A stretch of 45,811 nucleotides of DNA from VFZS01 sp964353255 (GCA_964353255.1 CAYGVJ010000022.1:1-45811); one strand, 5' to 3'. Positions 1 through 12,179 are shown, counted from the first letter of the stretch. Translations and numbers: made by a program. The notes: generated by a model from the letters alone, not told the origin.

Positions 1-1
1 G

Positions 2-160
2 TTCGGCCACCGCATCAGCCACGCCCATAACGTCACCAAGCGCCGCTGGAACGTGAACTTGCAGACGGTGCGGGCGGTGGTCAACGGGGCTTCCCGGCGG
101 ATCCGGGTCTGCACCGCCTGCCTGCGCAGCGGCAAGGTGCAAAAGCCCGCTCGCGCGTAG
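2..160 (+). CDS. rpmB: 50S ribosomal protein L28, 3' part
   Basis: The first bases of the window encode the last 52 residues of ribosomal protein L28, in the frame beginning at base 2 and stopping with TAG. The visible part carries the L28 signature: a His/Asn-rich stretch (GHRISHAHN), then TKRRW, NLQ, and a C-terminal RVCTACLRSGKV segment. L28 is a component of the large ribosomal subunit. The start lies outside the window, so length and promoter cannot be judged. The call is firm because the C-terminal half of L28 is highly conserved. Confidence 0.93.
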   Translation, partial: FGHRISHAHNVTKRRWNVNLQTVRAVVNGASRRIRVCTACLRSGKVQKPARA

Positions 161-282
161 CCTGCTGCGGCCTGATCACGGCCCCCGGCGCATACTTTTT
201 CTCTGATTGCGCAAGCACTTGCGGGTTCAGTTCCGGTCTGCCGCTCGGGCTGTCACTATACTGGTGCCTGGCAGGAGGGCAC

Positions 283-1266
283 ATGGCGCGACGTTATCTG
301 CTGTCCATCGACGGGGGCGGGATCCGCGGGATCTTGCCGGCCACCGCGCTGCTGAAACTGGAGGAGGTCACGGGGCGGCCGCTGCGGGAGACTTTCTCGT
401 TCGTGGCGGGCACTTCGACCGGGGCGCTTATCAGCGCGGCCATCGCGGCTGGGGTCCCGGCACGGCGAATTCTCGAGGTCTATCTCACGCGCGGCAAGGA
501 GATCTTCTCCCCGCGGGCGCCGTGGAATACCATCAAACGGCTGGCCACCGGCCACATGTACCCCACCAAGAAGCTCTACCAGGTGATTCACGAGACGCTC
601 GGAGCGGCAGGCGACTGGAAGCTCAACGACTCGCCGATCGATCTGCTGATCACGGCCAAGGGCCTGAACGGCAGGGCCTGGTATTTTGTACGCGATAACC
701 CAGGCAATTCCGGATTCACCGGGCAGTTTCCGCTGGCCGACTGCGCCACTGCTTCGGCGGCGGCCCCGACTTACTTCGCGCCCTGGAAGATCGGCGCCGA
801 TCAGCCCGGAACGCTGGTGGACGGGGGCGTCGGCGTCACCGGCAACCCGGTCTACCAGACCTGCGTGGAAGCTTTCTACTACACCTCCGGGTACGTGCCG
901 GCCGAGACCACGGTCATTTCCCTGGGCACCGGGAGGTTCCCGCCGGAAAAGGAGCCCAAGAGCATATGGTCGTGGCTGGGGTGGATCCTGGCCGAATTGC
1001 TGCGGTCTCCCGGCGAGCAGCAGACCGAGATCGTCCATCGCCATTTCACCGACGCGGCCTTCTACCGGCTGGACCCGGACATCATGGCGCTCGATCCGAC
1101 GCTCAAGAATCCCATCGACATGGACGACGTGGAGGCCATCGAGCGGTTGCACCGCTACGGTGAGCAGTTCGCGGCCCAGATCGACTGGGCGGCGATCCTC
1201 GCCGGAACCGACACTACCTTCCGGGTGGCTCCGGGGAAGACCCTCTGGTATCAGTACAAAAAGTAG
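283..1266 (+). CDS. Patatin-like phospholipase
   Basis: This 327-residue protein has the complete patatin fold signature: an oxyanion-hole motif DGGGIRG at residues 10-16, the nucleophile elbow GTSTG with Ser45, and the catalytic Asp in DGG at residue 180, together a Ser-Asp dyad. Patatin-family enzymes hydrolyse acyl esters of phospholipids or neutral lipids. There is no signal peptide, so it is predicted to be cytosolic. The ATG at 283 is preceded by a strong ribosome binding site (AGGAGG, 273-278). It is a single gene, convergent with dnaJ, whose stop is only 15 bases away. Substrate cannot be told from sequence. Some patatins are CBASS effectors, but no cyclase or other defence gene is adjacent, so a housekeeping lipase is more likely. 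Confidence 0.9.
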   Translation: MARRYLLSIDGGGIRGILPATALLKLEEVTGRPLRETFSFVAGTSTGALISAAIAAGVPARRILEVYLTRGKEIFSPRAPWNTIKRLATGHMYPTKKLYQVIHETLGAAGDWKLNDSPIDLLITAKGLNGRAWYFVRDNPGNSGFTGQFPLADCATASAAAPTYFAPWKIGADQPGTLVDGGVGVTGNPVYQTCVEAFYYTSGYVPAETTVISLGTGRFPPEKEPKSIWSWLGWILAELLRSPGEQQTEIVHRHFTDAAFYRLDPDIMALDPTLKNPIDMDDVEAIERLHRYGEQFAAQIDWAAILAGTDTTFRVAPGKTLWYQYKK

Positions 1267-1281
1267 GGCCCGCCGCCGCGG

Positions 1282-2400
1282 CTACATGAAGTAGTCTTTG
1301 ACTTTGTCGAAGATGCCCTCGCGGCTGGGGGAGTTGTCGGCGGGAAGAGTCTCGCGCAACTGTTCGAAGAGCTTCTTCTGCTCCCGCGTCAGCTTGGCGG
1401 GGGTATTCACCTGGATGTGAGCGATCAGGTCGCCGCGCCCGCGGCCGTTGACATCCGGGACGCCCCGGCCGCGCAGGCGGAAGGTGGCGCCGCTCTGGGT
1501 GCCTTCGGGTATGCGCAAAGGCTCCGAGCCGTCCAAGGTGGGCACCTCGATCTCCGTCCCCAGGGCCGCCTGGGCGATATTGATGGGGATGGTGCAGTGG
1601 AGGTCGTTTTCCTGCCGCTCGAAGAAGGGGTGCTCTTCAACCTTCAGGATCACGTACAGGTCGCCGGGCGGGCCCCCGTGGGGGCCCGGCTGGCCCTCAC
1701 CCGCCAGGCGCAGGCGCGTGCCGTTGTCCACCCCGGCCGGGATGTTGACCTTCATCTTGCGCTCGGTGCGCGTGAAACCCTGGCCGCGGCACTGCGCGCA
1801 GGGGCGGTGGATGACCTGGCCGGCGCCTCCGCACTGCGGGCAAGTGCGGCGTATGGCTACGAAGCCCTGATGGTAAAGCAGCTCACCGCGGCCGTGACAG
1901 GCTGAGCAGGCGCTCATGCCGTCGGGTTCGGCGCCCCGGCCATGACAACGGGGGCAAGCCTCCTGGCGCGGGATCTTGATCTCGGCGGTCATCCCGCGGA
2001 CCGCGTCTTCGAAACTGACCGCGAGCTCGTAGCCCACGTCGTCTCCGCGCTGGGCGCGTGTGCGGCGGCGGGCGCCGCCCCCGAACAGGTCGGCGAAGGG
2101 GAACCCGAAGAAGTCGCCCAGGATGTCGCTGAAGTCGGCAAAAACCGAGGGGTCGAAGCCGGGCGCCGCAGCTCCGGAGACGCCTTGATGGCCGTAGCGG
2201 TCGTAGGCGGCGCGCTTCTGCGGGTCGCTGAGCACGCTGTAGGCTTCGGCGGCTTCTTTGAAGCTCTCCTCGGCCTGCTTGTCGCCGGGGTTGCGGTCGG
2301 GATGGTACTTCAGCGCCATCTGCCGGTAGGCGGTCTTGAGCTCCGGCTCGCCGGCGTTCCGGCTGACGCCCAGAACATCGTAGTAGTTCCGTTTGGTCAC
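1282..2400 (-). CDS. dnaJ: Chaperone protein DnaJ
   Basis: At 372 residues this is a full-length type I DnaJ. It has an N-terminal J domain with the HPD tripeptide (about residues 33-35), a Gly/Phe-rich linker, four zinc-binding CxxCxGxG repeats (CPRCHGRG, CSACHGRG, CPQCGGAG, CAQCRGQG), and the C-terminal substrate-binding beta domains. It delivers unfolded clients to DnaK and stimulates its ATPase. It lies six bases downstream of grpE on the same strand, so the two are surely co-transcribed. dnaK is not in the window. No CIRCE operator (the HrcA site) was seen upstream of the pair. Confidence 0.97.
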   Translation of the reverse strand: MTKRNYYDVLGVSRNAGEPELKTAYRQMALKYHPDRNPGDKQAEESFKEAAEAYSVLSDPQKRAAYDRYGHQGVSGAAAPGFDPSVFADFSDILGDFFGFPFADLFGGGARRRTRAQRGDDVGYELAVSFEDAVRGMTAEIKIPRQEACPRCHGRGAEPDGMSACSACHGRGELLYHQGFVAIRRTCPQCGGAGQVIHRPCAQCRGQGFTRTERKMKVNIPAGVDNGTRLRLAGEGQPGPHGGPPGDLYVILKVEEHPFFERQENDLHCTIPINIAQAALGTEIEVPTLDGSEPLRIPEGTQSGATFRLRGRGVPDVNGRGRGDLIAHIQVNTPAKLTREQKKLFEQLRETLPADNSPSREGIFDKVKDYFM

Positions 2401-2406
2401 GGCCGG

Positions 2407-2952
2407 CTACTCAGGCTTGAGGGCGACTTTGACCATGGCTGGCCGCAGCAACCTGCCCCGGAAGTTGTATCCCGGGCACTTCTCCTCCAAGATGGTCTGA
2501 TCCTCGACCCCCTCGGCCGGCGCCGTCTCGACGGCGTGGTGGAGGTGGGGATCGAACTTCTGACCTTCGCTGGGGACCGGCTCCAGCCCGTGCCGCTTGA
2601 GGGCCTCCAACAACCGCTGGTAGATCAAGGCCATTCCCTTGGCGTACTCCTGGCCGGCGGAGGACACCTTGAGGGCGCGTTCGAAATCGTCCAGAACCGG
2701 CAGCAGCTCGCGGACGATTTCCGAAGCCGCGAACTCGATGATCTCGGCGCGCTCGCGCTCGGCGCGGCGGCGAAAGTTCTCGAACTCGGCCGTGCGTCTC
2801 AGCAGGCGGTCGAACAGATCGGCCTTCTCGGCGGCTAACTGGTCGCGCTCGGCAGTGAGCGCCGCCAGGTCAGCAGACTCGGCCTCGCTGGCCGCAGCCG
2901 CGGCAGCGGGGTCCGCAACCCCGGTTTCAGCAACGCCCTTATCGTTCTCCAT
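2407..2952 (-). CDS. grpE: Nucleotide exchange factor GrpE
   Basis: This 181-residue GrpE has a low-complexity Ala/Glu-rich N-terminus, a long coiled-coil helix (about residues 30-75, containing EFENFRRRAERER), and the conserved C-terminal beta domain with the pattern FDPHLHHAV and a terminal VKVALKP. It releases ADP from DnaK. It is the first gene of a grpE-dnaJ unit on the minus strand. The 165-base gap to the divergent M24 peptidase gene must hold promoters for both directions, but I could not identify a convincing one or a CIRCE inverted repeat. Confidence 0.96.
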   Translation of the reverse strand: MENDKGVAETGVADPAAAAAASEAESADLAALTAERDQLAAEKADLFDRLLRRTAEFENFRRRAERERAEIIEFAASEIVRELLPVLDDFERALKVSSAGQEYAKGMALIYQRLLEALKRHGLEPVPSEGQKFDPHLHHAVETAPAEGVEDQTILEEKCPGYNFRGRLLRPAMVKVALKPE

Positions 2953-3117
2953 AGCGGTTCTTGGCCTTCAACGCCTGGCAAACACAGCCCCAGGGCGGGG
3001 CGGCCGGAAGGCCCTGTTTCTAGAATAGCAGAGCGGGAGGCCCGGCAAACTCGGGCCAGGGTGACGCGAGGCCGTTGACTGCCCTCACAACTGGTCATAA
3101 ACTCACGGAAAGCGCAC

Positions 3118-4569
3118 ATGAAGAGACGACTGCTGATGCTCATTACTCTCGCCGCCGTGACCGTGTTCGGCCAGGCGGCCGCCTGGTACCAGGCCGATTT
3201 CCCGCCCGAGGAGTTCCGGGCGCGGTGGTCGAAGCTGTTCGAGAAGATCGGCAACGAAGCCGTGGCCCTGCTTCAGGGCGTGCCGCAGACCAACGGCTTC
3301 ATCATGCCGCGCCAGACCAACGAGTTCTATTATCTGTGCGGCGTGGAGACGCCGCACTCCTATCTCCTGCTGGATGGGCGCAGCCGCAAGGTCACGCTGT
3401 ATCTGCCGCCGCGCAATCCGCGGCTGGAGAGCGCCGAGGGCAAGGTTCTCTCGGCCGAAGACGCCGATCGCGTGAAGCAGCTCACGGGCGTCGATGAGGT
3501 GATGAGTACGGATGTCACCCGCGGCGACTGGTTCGGGGGGCTGCTCGGCGGGCCGGCCCGCACGATTTACGCCCCCTTGTCCCCGGCCGAAGGCAATGCG
3601 CAAACCCGCGGCGAACTGATGAGCGCCAATGCCGCCATCGCGGCGGACTACTGGGACGGGCGCATCCCGCGCGAAGCGCACTTCGTCGAGTTGATTCGCG
3701 CCCGCTATCCCCGCGCCCGCGTGCTGGACCTCACGCCGATCCTCGACGAGTTGCGCAGCCTCAAGAGCCCGCGTGAAATCGGGCTGATCCGCCGGGCTTC
3801 GCAGATCGCCGGCCGCGGCATGATGGAAGCCATCCGCAGCACGCGCCCGGGGTTGTACGAATACCATCTCGACGCCGCAGCCCGCTATGTCTTCCTGGCG
3901 AACGGCGCGCGACTGGAAGGCTATCGCTCCATCACTGCCGCCGGGACCGCGAACATCTGGAACATGCACTACTACCGGAACATGGGCCGGCTCGAGGACG
4001 GCGACCTGGTCCTGATGGACTACGCTCCCGAGTACCACTACTACACGGGCGATATCGGGCGGATGTGGCCCGTGAACGGCCGCTACAGCCCGTGGCAGCG
4101 AGAGCTGTTGCAGTTCGTCCTCGAATACCGCAACGCAGTGATGAAGCGTATTCGCCCCGGCGTCACCCCGCGCCAGATCATGGAGGAGGCGAAAGCCGCC
4201 ACGGAAGTGGTCTTCGCCCGGACCAAATTCTCGAAGCCGGCTTACGAGCAGGCAGCCCGCAGGCTGGCGAGCAGCGGCGGAGGGGTCTTCTCGCATCCGG
4301 TCGGGCTCGCCGTGCACGACGACGGAAGCTACCAGCCCGGACCTCTGAAGCCTGGCCACGTCATCGCCATCGACCCGCAACTGCGCGTTCCCGAGGGGAA
4401 CCTCTACATCCGCTACGAGGACACGATTGTGGTGACCGAAAACGGACATGAAAACTTCACGGATTTCCTCCCTTCGGAGCTCGACGACCTCGAAAAACTG
4501 ATGAGGCAGGAGGGCGTGATTCAGAAAGTCCCGCCCGGGCTGCCGAGTTTGTTGAAGCAGAAGCCGTGA
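3118..4569 (+). CDS. Secreted Xaa-Pro aminopeptidase (M24)
   Basis: This 483-residue protein begins with a Sec signal peptide (KRR, then a hydrophobic run ending about residue 21), followed by a creatinase-N/aminopeptidase P N-terminal domain and an M24 pita-bread domain. Metal ligands visible are Asp301 and Asp312 (DYAPEYHYYTGDIGR), the His of SHPVGLAVHDDG, and the Glu of YIRYEDT. The usual EPG glutamate appears as Asp (IDPQ), a variation I recall from some secreted M24 relatives. It should remove N-terminal residues before proline from peptides in the periplasm. It is divergent from grpE, and the next gene starts 57 bases after its stop, so co-transcription with GH127 is possible. Confidence 0.88.
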   Translation: MKRRLLMLITLAAVTVFGQAAAWYQADFPPEEFRARWSKLFEKIGNEAVALLQGVPQTNGFIMPRQTNEFYYLCGVETPHSYLLLDGRSRKVTLYLPPRNPRLESAEGKVLSAEDADRVKQLTGVDEVMSTDVTRGDWFGGLLGGPARTIYAPLSPAEGNAQTRGELMSANAAIAADYWDGRIPREAHFVELIRARYPRARVLDLTPILDELRSLKSPREIGLIRRASQIAGRGMMEAIRSTRPGLYEYHLDAAARYVFLANGARLEGYRSITAAGTANIWNMHYYRNMGRLEDGDLVLMDYAPEYHYYTGDIGRMWPVNGRYSPWQRELLQFVLEYRNAVMKRIRPGVTPRQIMEEAKAATEVVFARTKFSKPAYEQAARRLASSGGGVFSHPVGLAVHDDGSYQPGPLKPGHVIAIDPQLRVPEGNLYIRYEDTIVVTENGHENFTDFLPSELDDLEKLMRQEGVIQKVPPGLPSLLKQKP

Positions 4570-6507
4570 TGCGTGGCAACGATCACGGCGCCGCGAGGTA
4601 TACTTGCAACTGCCAAGGAGAAGAGCATGAGCGCAGCGCGAGACAGCATAGGCATTCATCGCAGACAGTTCTTGGGAGCAGCGGCTGCCGGAGCGCTGCC
4701 CAGTGTGGCGGCGGCTGCGGGGCAGGCTGCGGGCGCGGCAGGCGCGTGGGAACGCGTGCAATTCGCCCGGCGCGACCTGCCTCTGAAGGCCAGACCCTTC
4801 CCGATGACCGCGGTCCGGCTGACGGAAGGGCCGTGCAAAGATGCCCAGGAAGTCAACCGCAAGTACCTTCACCGGCTGCCGGACGATCGTCTGCTTCACA
4901 ACTTCCGCGTGACCGCCGGCCTGCCGTCCACGGCCCAGCCTCTCGGGGGGTGGGAAAAGCCGGATGGCGAGTTGCGCGGGCACTTCACCGGGCACTACCT
5001 CTCGGCCTGCGCCTTCAGTTACTCGTCCTACGGCGACGCGGAGCTCAAGAAGAAGGCCGACGCCATGGTCGCCGAGCTGGCCAGGTGTCAGGAGACGCTG
5101 AAGGACGGTTACTTGAGCGCCTATCCCCTGGAGTTCTGGGACCGGCTGAAGGCCGGCAAGCGCGTGTGGGCGCCCTTCTACACCCTGCACAAGATCATGG
5201 CCGGGCTGCTGGACATGTACGAGCACTGCGGCAACCAGCAGGCGCTGGCGGTGGTCGAGAACATGGCCGGGTGGGTGGACCGCTGGACCGAGCCGCTGGG
5301 CGAGGAGCACATGCAGCGGGTGCTCAACGTGGAATTCGGCGGGATGGGCGACATCCTGTACAACCTGTGGGCCGCCACGGGCAAGGCGCGCTACGCCGAA
5401 GTGGGACACCGCTTCGACCACAAGCGCATCTTCGACCCGCTGGCCCTGCGCCGCGACGAGCTCAAGGGACTGCACGTCAACACGCAAGTCCCGAAAATGA
5501 TCGGCGCCGCGCGCCGGCACGAATTGACGCAGGAGGCGCGCTACCGCGACATCGCCGAATTCTTCTGGTACGAAGTGACCAACGCCCGCTGCTACGTGAC
5601 CGGAGGCACCAGCAACGCGGAACTCTGGCTCACCGATCCCCGCCGGCTGGCCGCCGAACTGCGAATGCGCTCGAACACTTGCGAATGCTGCAAGGCGTAC
5701 AACCTGCTGAAGCTCACGCGCCATCTTTATCAGTGGAGCGCGGACCCCCGGTTCTTCGACTACTACGAGCGGACTCTCTTCAACCACCGCCTGGGGACCA
5801 TCCATCCCGAGACCGGCGGCAGCATGTATTACCTGGCGCTGAATCCGGGGTCCTGGAAGACCTTCGGCACCGAGTTCGACTCGTTCTGGTGCTGCACCGG
5901 CTCGGGCGTGGAAGAGTACGCGAAGCTCAACGACAGCATCTACTTCCACGACGACCAGGGCGTCTACGTCAACCTGTTCATCGCCTCCGAGCTGAACTGG
6001 GCGGAAAAAGGCGTGCGCATCCGGCAGACGACCCGGTTCCCCGAGCAGGAGGGAACGTCGCTGGCCATCGAGGCCGCCCGGCCCGTGCAGATGGTTCTGC
6101 GGATCAGGGTGCCGTGGTGGGCCACCCGCGGCGGCACCGTTCGGCTCAACGGAAAGGCGCTCGGAGTCTTCGCCGGCCCTTCCAGCTATCTCACCATCTC
6201 ACGGGTGTGGAAGAAGGGCGACCGGGTCGAGGTTCAGTTCCCGATGAGCCTGTACGTCGAGCCTATGCCGGACGACGCGAGCATTGCAGCGGTCCTCTAC
6301 GGTCCCATCGTGCTGGCGGGCGAGATGGGGCGCACGGACCCCGGCAAGGAGAGAATGTTCGGCCCCATGGGGCCCACCATCAAGACGAACGAAGTGCCCT
6401 TCCCCGTGCTGCGGGCCGACGCCGCCCACCCCGAGTCCTGGCTCCAGCCGGCGCCGGGCAAGCCGCTGACATTCCGCACGGTGGGCCAAGCCGCGGACAT
6501 GACGCTC

Positions 6508-8877
<2,370 letters not shown>

Positions 8878-8891
8878 CCTTCCTCCTCAGC

Positions 8892-8920
8892 TTGTTTCGG
8901 ACGCGGAATCAGTGTACACT
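8892..8920 (+). promoter_or_regulatory. Sigma70-like promoter of the aldo/keto reductase gene
   Basis: TTGTTT (8892-8897) and TACACT (8915-8920) are separated by 17 bases. The -10 is 20 bases before the start codon, with AGGAGG in between. This is a prediction from spacing and similarity only. Confidence 0.5.
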
Positions 8921-8940
8921 TTATCGGAAAAGGAGGGTGT

Positions 8941-10365
8941 ATGCTGTCTCGACGGGAAATCCTGAGCGTATTAGGCGCCGTGCCTGCCGCGAGTCTTCTG
9001 AGTCCGGGCCGGCTTTACGCGGAGGCCGCCGCCACGTTTCCACGCCGGCTGCTGGGTCGCACCGGCCGCACGGTGGTGCCCCTGGCCCTGGGCGGCCAGG
9101 CGTCGCTGCAATGGACCAAACCGGGCATCGACGCGCCGGACATCATCGTGCGCGCAGTTCAGCTCGGCCTCAACTATCTCGACACGGCGAATGCCTACGG
9201 CCCCAGCCAGGCGAACTATGGGGAGGCTTTCCGCCGGCTGCATCTCACCCCCGCTGATGCCAACTACGACCTGGCCTTGCGGCAGAAGCTCTACATCGCC
9301 ACCAAGACGACCCGCCGGTTGGCCCGCGACCCGGCGGGCTCGGGCCCGACGGCGATCGATGACTTGAAGCGCTCCCTCACCTTTATTTTCGGCGACGGCA
9401 AGGGAAACATCCCGGAAGGGGCATACCTGGACTCTATTCAGGTCCATAACCTGACGACGCTGGAGCAGGTGGATCAGGTCTACGAAGGTTTTGCGGAGCG
9501 GCGTTCGCGCCGGGCGGAGCGCATCGGGGCGCTCGCCGGCCTGCTCGATTACCGCGACGGCGCCAACTACACGGGGCTGAACCCCGAGCATCGCCACTGG
9601 GTACGCCACATCGGAATCACCGGACACCTCAGCTCTCCGGTGCTGATGAGCGCCCTGCGGCGCGACAGCGAGAACATCATCGACACACTGCTGGTGGCCC
9701 TGAACGCCAACGACCGCTTGTGCAGTTCTCACCAGAACAACGTGCTTCCCCTGGCGGTGGCGCGAGGCCTCGGCGTCATTGCGATGAAGGTGATGGCGGA
9801 TGGCGCCTTTTACGGGAAGCCGCCGCGTTTTTCCAGGACTCCCGAAGACGTGATCCAGACCGTCGGAGGAAAGGCGGAGGCGATCTCCTGCGCCGATCTG
9901 GTGCGCTATCCGCTCTCGCTGCCCGGCGTCGCGTGCGCGATCATCGGAACCGGGCGGATTGACCGCGACAAGCCGGAATCCGACCAGATGGTGGCCAACT
10001 TGACGGCGGCGCTGAAGGACGTGGCCTCGGAGATCGAGCGGCGGCGCATCGAGAAGGAAGCCGAGGCGCGGCATGGGGCCGCCACCAACTATTTCCAGGA
10101 AAAAACGAGCGGTCCGGTACAGCCCGGCAACGTTCGGGTCAGGCGGGACGGCGAGCGCGTGATCGTGGAGTGGAACACGGCTCTGGCCGGCCCGGAACCG
10201 ATCCGGTCATACAACATTCTGGCGGGCAACCGGCTGCTGCTTTCCCTGCCCTTCCGCCCGCAGCTCAGCGAGGCCCCGCTTTCCGCCTCGGTGGAGGCTG
10301 CCGCGGTCGGGGACGACCCGGTCACGGTCGTCGCTTCGGAAGCTCTCCCGCGCTGGCGAGCCTGA
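8941..10365 (+). CDS. Tat-exported aldo/keto reductase with C-terminal Fn3-like tail
   Basis: A 474-residue protein. Start 8941 is set by an AGGAGG site (8931-8936), and the protein opens with a twin-arginine motif (SRREIL) and an Ala/Leu stretch, as in Tat-exported oxidoreductases. Residues 35-380 are an aldo/keto reductase TIM barrel with the catalytic tetrad visible: Asp81 and Tyr86 in LDTANAYG, Lys122 in TKTT, and His169 in QVHN. The last 90 or so residues form a beta-rich, fibronectin III-like segment. The role is probably NAD(P)-linked oxidation or reduction of a sugar or aldehyde outside the cytoplasm, perhaps with a tightly bound cofactor. An open frame extends upstream but is only antisense to the S9 gene. 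Confidence 0.85.
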   Translation: MLSRREILSVLGAVPAASLLSPGRLYAEAAATFPRRLLGRTGRTVVPLALGGQASLQWTKPGIDAPDIIVRAVQLGLNYLDTANAYGPSQANYGEAFRRLHLTPADANYDLALRQKLYIATKTTRRLARDPAGSGPTAIDDLKRSLTFIFGDGKGNIPEGAYLDSIQVHNLTTLEQVDQVYEGFAERRSRRAERIGALAGLLDYRDGANYTGLNPEHRHWVRHIGITGHLSSPVLMSALRRDSENIIDTLLVALNANDRLCSSHQNNVLPLAVARGLGVIAMKVMADGAFYGKPPRFSRTPEDVIQTVGGKAEAISCADLVRYPLSLPGVACAIIGTGRIDRDKPESDQMVANLTAALKDVASEIERRRIEKEAEARHGAATNYFQEKTSGPVQPGNVRVRRDGERVIVEWNTALAGPEPIRSYNILAGNRLLLSLPFRPQLSEAPLSASVEAAAVGDDPVTVVASEALPRWRA

Positions 10366-10391
10366 GAAACCGGGGCTCGACGGTCCTCCGC

Positions 10392-11429
10392 TCAGGACTG
10401 CGCTCGGCGGAGGGCGGCGCCCACGTTCAGCACGGCCGACATCACCCGCTGGTAGCGCATGCGCATGGGTCCCAGCACGGCGATCTTGGCCGACAACCCG
10501 CCGGGCAGCGCCACGTTGATCCCGATCAGGGAAAGCCCTTTCATGCTGGGGTGCGCCTCGCCCAAGCCCACCTGCACGCCCAGTTCGCCGGCGGGTTGCT
10601 CCAGGAAGCGATCCAGCAGCTCGACAATGCGCTGCTTCTCCTCCAGGGCGCGCAACAGCTCGCGCATCTTCTCGCGGGTGAGATGCAGATCCACAGCCAC
10701 CAGATTGGAGGCGCCCTCCAGGTGGACTTCGGGGGCGGCGTCGAAATCCAGGAGGCCCTTGCCGTAAAGCTCGGTGAGCCGGCACAAGATGGCGTCGTAA
10801 GCGGCGCGTTCCTGCTGGAGCCGGGATTCCAGCTCACGCCGCGCCTCCGCCAGCACCCAGCCGCTGAAGTGGTGGTTCAGGTAGTTGCAGATGGAGGTCA
10901 GCTCCTCCGGCGGAAGCTCCTCCTGGAGCCACACCACGCGATCGCGAACCGTGCCGTCGCGGGTGATCACGATCATCAGCACCCGGCGGTCCCCCAGCTT
11001 GACCAGCTCAACCCGGTCGAGCGTCTGGGCGGCCGTGGAAATCGCGGCGGCGATGCCTACGTTGTGTGTGAACTCGGTCAGGAAGTGGCAGGACCGCTCG
11101 ATGATCCCGGTCAGACTCTCCGCTCCCGAGAACTCCGCGTGGAATCGCCCGGCATCCAGGGCGGGGAGCCGCCCGGCCAGCAGCGCCTGCACGTAAAGGC
11201 GGAAGCCCGCCTCGGTAGGGATGCGCCCGGCGGAGGTGTGCGGCTGCTCCAGGTAGCCGGCATCGTCCAGGTCGGCCATGAGATTGCGGATAGTGGCGGC
11301 GCTCACCGGCTCCCGGCGCTTCCGGGCAATGGTCCGAGAGGCCACCGGCTCACCCGTTCCGATGTAGGACCGGACGATGGAATGCAGAACCTCCATGGCT
11401 CGCGGCGACAGTACCGGCGGGCTACCCAT
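10392..11429 (-). CDS. hrcA: Heat-inducible transcription repressor HrcA
   Basis: This 345-residue protein matches HrcA throughout. It has an N-terminal winged helix (starting LSPRAMEVLHSIVRSYIGTG, with the SAATIRNLMADLDDAGYLEQ region cut by the usual HTSAGRIPT motif) and a C-terminal GAF-like domain ending in the conserved GPMRMRYQRVM segment. HrcA represses chaperone operons by binding CIRCE (TTAGCACTC-N9-GAGTGCTAA). Here it stands alone, 7.4 kb from grpE-dnaJ, instead of heading a hrcA-grpE-dnaK operon. No CIRCE site was found near it or near grpE. It is convergent with the aldo/keto reductase gene. Confidence 0.96.
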   Translation of the reverse strand: MGSPPVLSPRAMEVLHSIVRSYIGTGEPVASRTIARKRREPVSAATIRNLMADLDDAGYLEQPHTSAGRIPTEAGFRLYVQALLAGRLPALDAGRFHAEFSGAESLTGIIERSCHFLTEFTHNVGIAAAISTAAQTLDRVELVKLGDRRVLMIVITRDGTVRDRVVWLQEELPPEELTSICNYLNHHFSGWVLAEARRELESRLQQERAAYDAILCRLTELYGKGLLDFDAAPEVHLEGASNLVAVDLHLTREKMRELLRALEEKQRIVELLDRFLEQPAGELGVQVGLGEAHPSMKGLSLIGINVALPGGLSAKIAVLGPMRMRYQRVMSAVLNVGAALRRAQS

Positions 11430-11541
11430 CAGGCACCACCATTTCCTGCTTTCTGCCTGTATTGTAGGGTAGTGGGGCGTGGCAGAGCAACCCGGCGCGG
11501 GAGTGAAACCTGTTGCCCGGCGGCCACGTCTGAGGATGCGA

Positions 11542-12162
11542 ATGAGATACCTGATCGCGCTAATCGGGGCGGCCGTGGCGCTATCGGCCCAAACCTTCTA
11601 CTCCAGGCATAACTTCACCTTCGGCGCGGGCGCGGCCAGCCCCAGGGGAGAACTCAACGGGCTGTTCGCGGACCGTCCGGGGATCTCGATCGCCTACGGC
11701 TACCGCTTCGAGCGGTACTTCCAGGCGGACGTGGGCCTGGATACGGTGTTCGGAGCGGCGCAGATCCGGGATTTTTTGGAGACTCCGTTCGGCTTCAGCC
11801 GCATTCGGGACTACCAGTTCTTCCTGCCGCTGGGCGGGCGCGGGATCCTGCCGCTGGCCAGAGGGCGGCTGCTGATCTCGGGAGGCGGCGGGGGCGCCTA
11901 CGTGCGGTATACGGAACTTTTGCACCAGCTCAGCCAGTACTACCGCCTGGACTGCCCGGTGTGCAATGCCCGCAGCGGTTGGGGGTACTACGCTCTGGTG
12001 AGCACCGAGGCCTTCGTGGATCGCGGGCGCCATTTCCGGCTGGGAGTCACCTCGAAAGTTTACCGCGCCCACACCGAGGGAGATCCGCTCGGCCCGGTGG
12101 CCGGCGTGCGGACGCGCGACCGCTGGCTACAGATCTTCGGGCAGGTGGGGTTCAGCTTCTAG
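11542..12162 (+). CDS. Small outer-membrane beta-barrel-like protein
   Basis: About 206 residues. The start at 11542 is preferred because TGAGG sits six bases upstream, and it gives a clean Sec signal (MRYLIALIGAAVALSAQ). The mature part alternates hydrophobic and polar residues, is rich in Gly, Tyr and Phe, and ends in a C-terminal phenylalanine (VGFSF), the usual mark of a BAM-assembled barrel. About eight strands are plausible. A CPVC pair occurs near residue 138. I do not recognise a named family, so the function is unknown. ATG at 11536 or further upstream cannot be excluded. It is divergent from hrcA. Confidence 0.7.
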   Translation: MRYLIALIGAAVALSAQTFYSRHNFTFGAGAASPRGELNGLFADRPGISIAYGYRFERYFQADVGLDTVFGAAQIRDFLETPFGFSRIRDYQFFLPLGGRGILPLARGRLLISGGGGGAYVRYTELLHQLSQYYRLDCPVCNARSGWGYYALVSTEAFVDRGRHFRLGVTSKVYRAHTEGDPLGPVAGVRTRDRWLQIFGQVGFSF

Positions 12163-12179
12163 TGGGCTATGTCTCCCCA

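Noticed and set aside
283..1266. Patatin as a CBASS or similar defence effector
   Set aside because: No cyclase, sensor or other defence gene flanks it, and the neighbours are housekeeping genes.
3103..5949. Very long open frame on the minus strand across the M24 and GH127 genes
   Set aside because: It lies antisense to two genes with clear motifs, has no recognisable domain, and is rich in Arg, Val, His and Gly as expected from the GC-rich third positions of the opposite strand.
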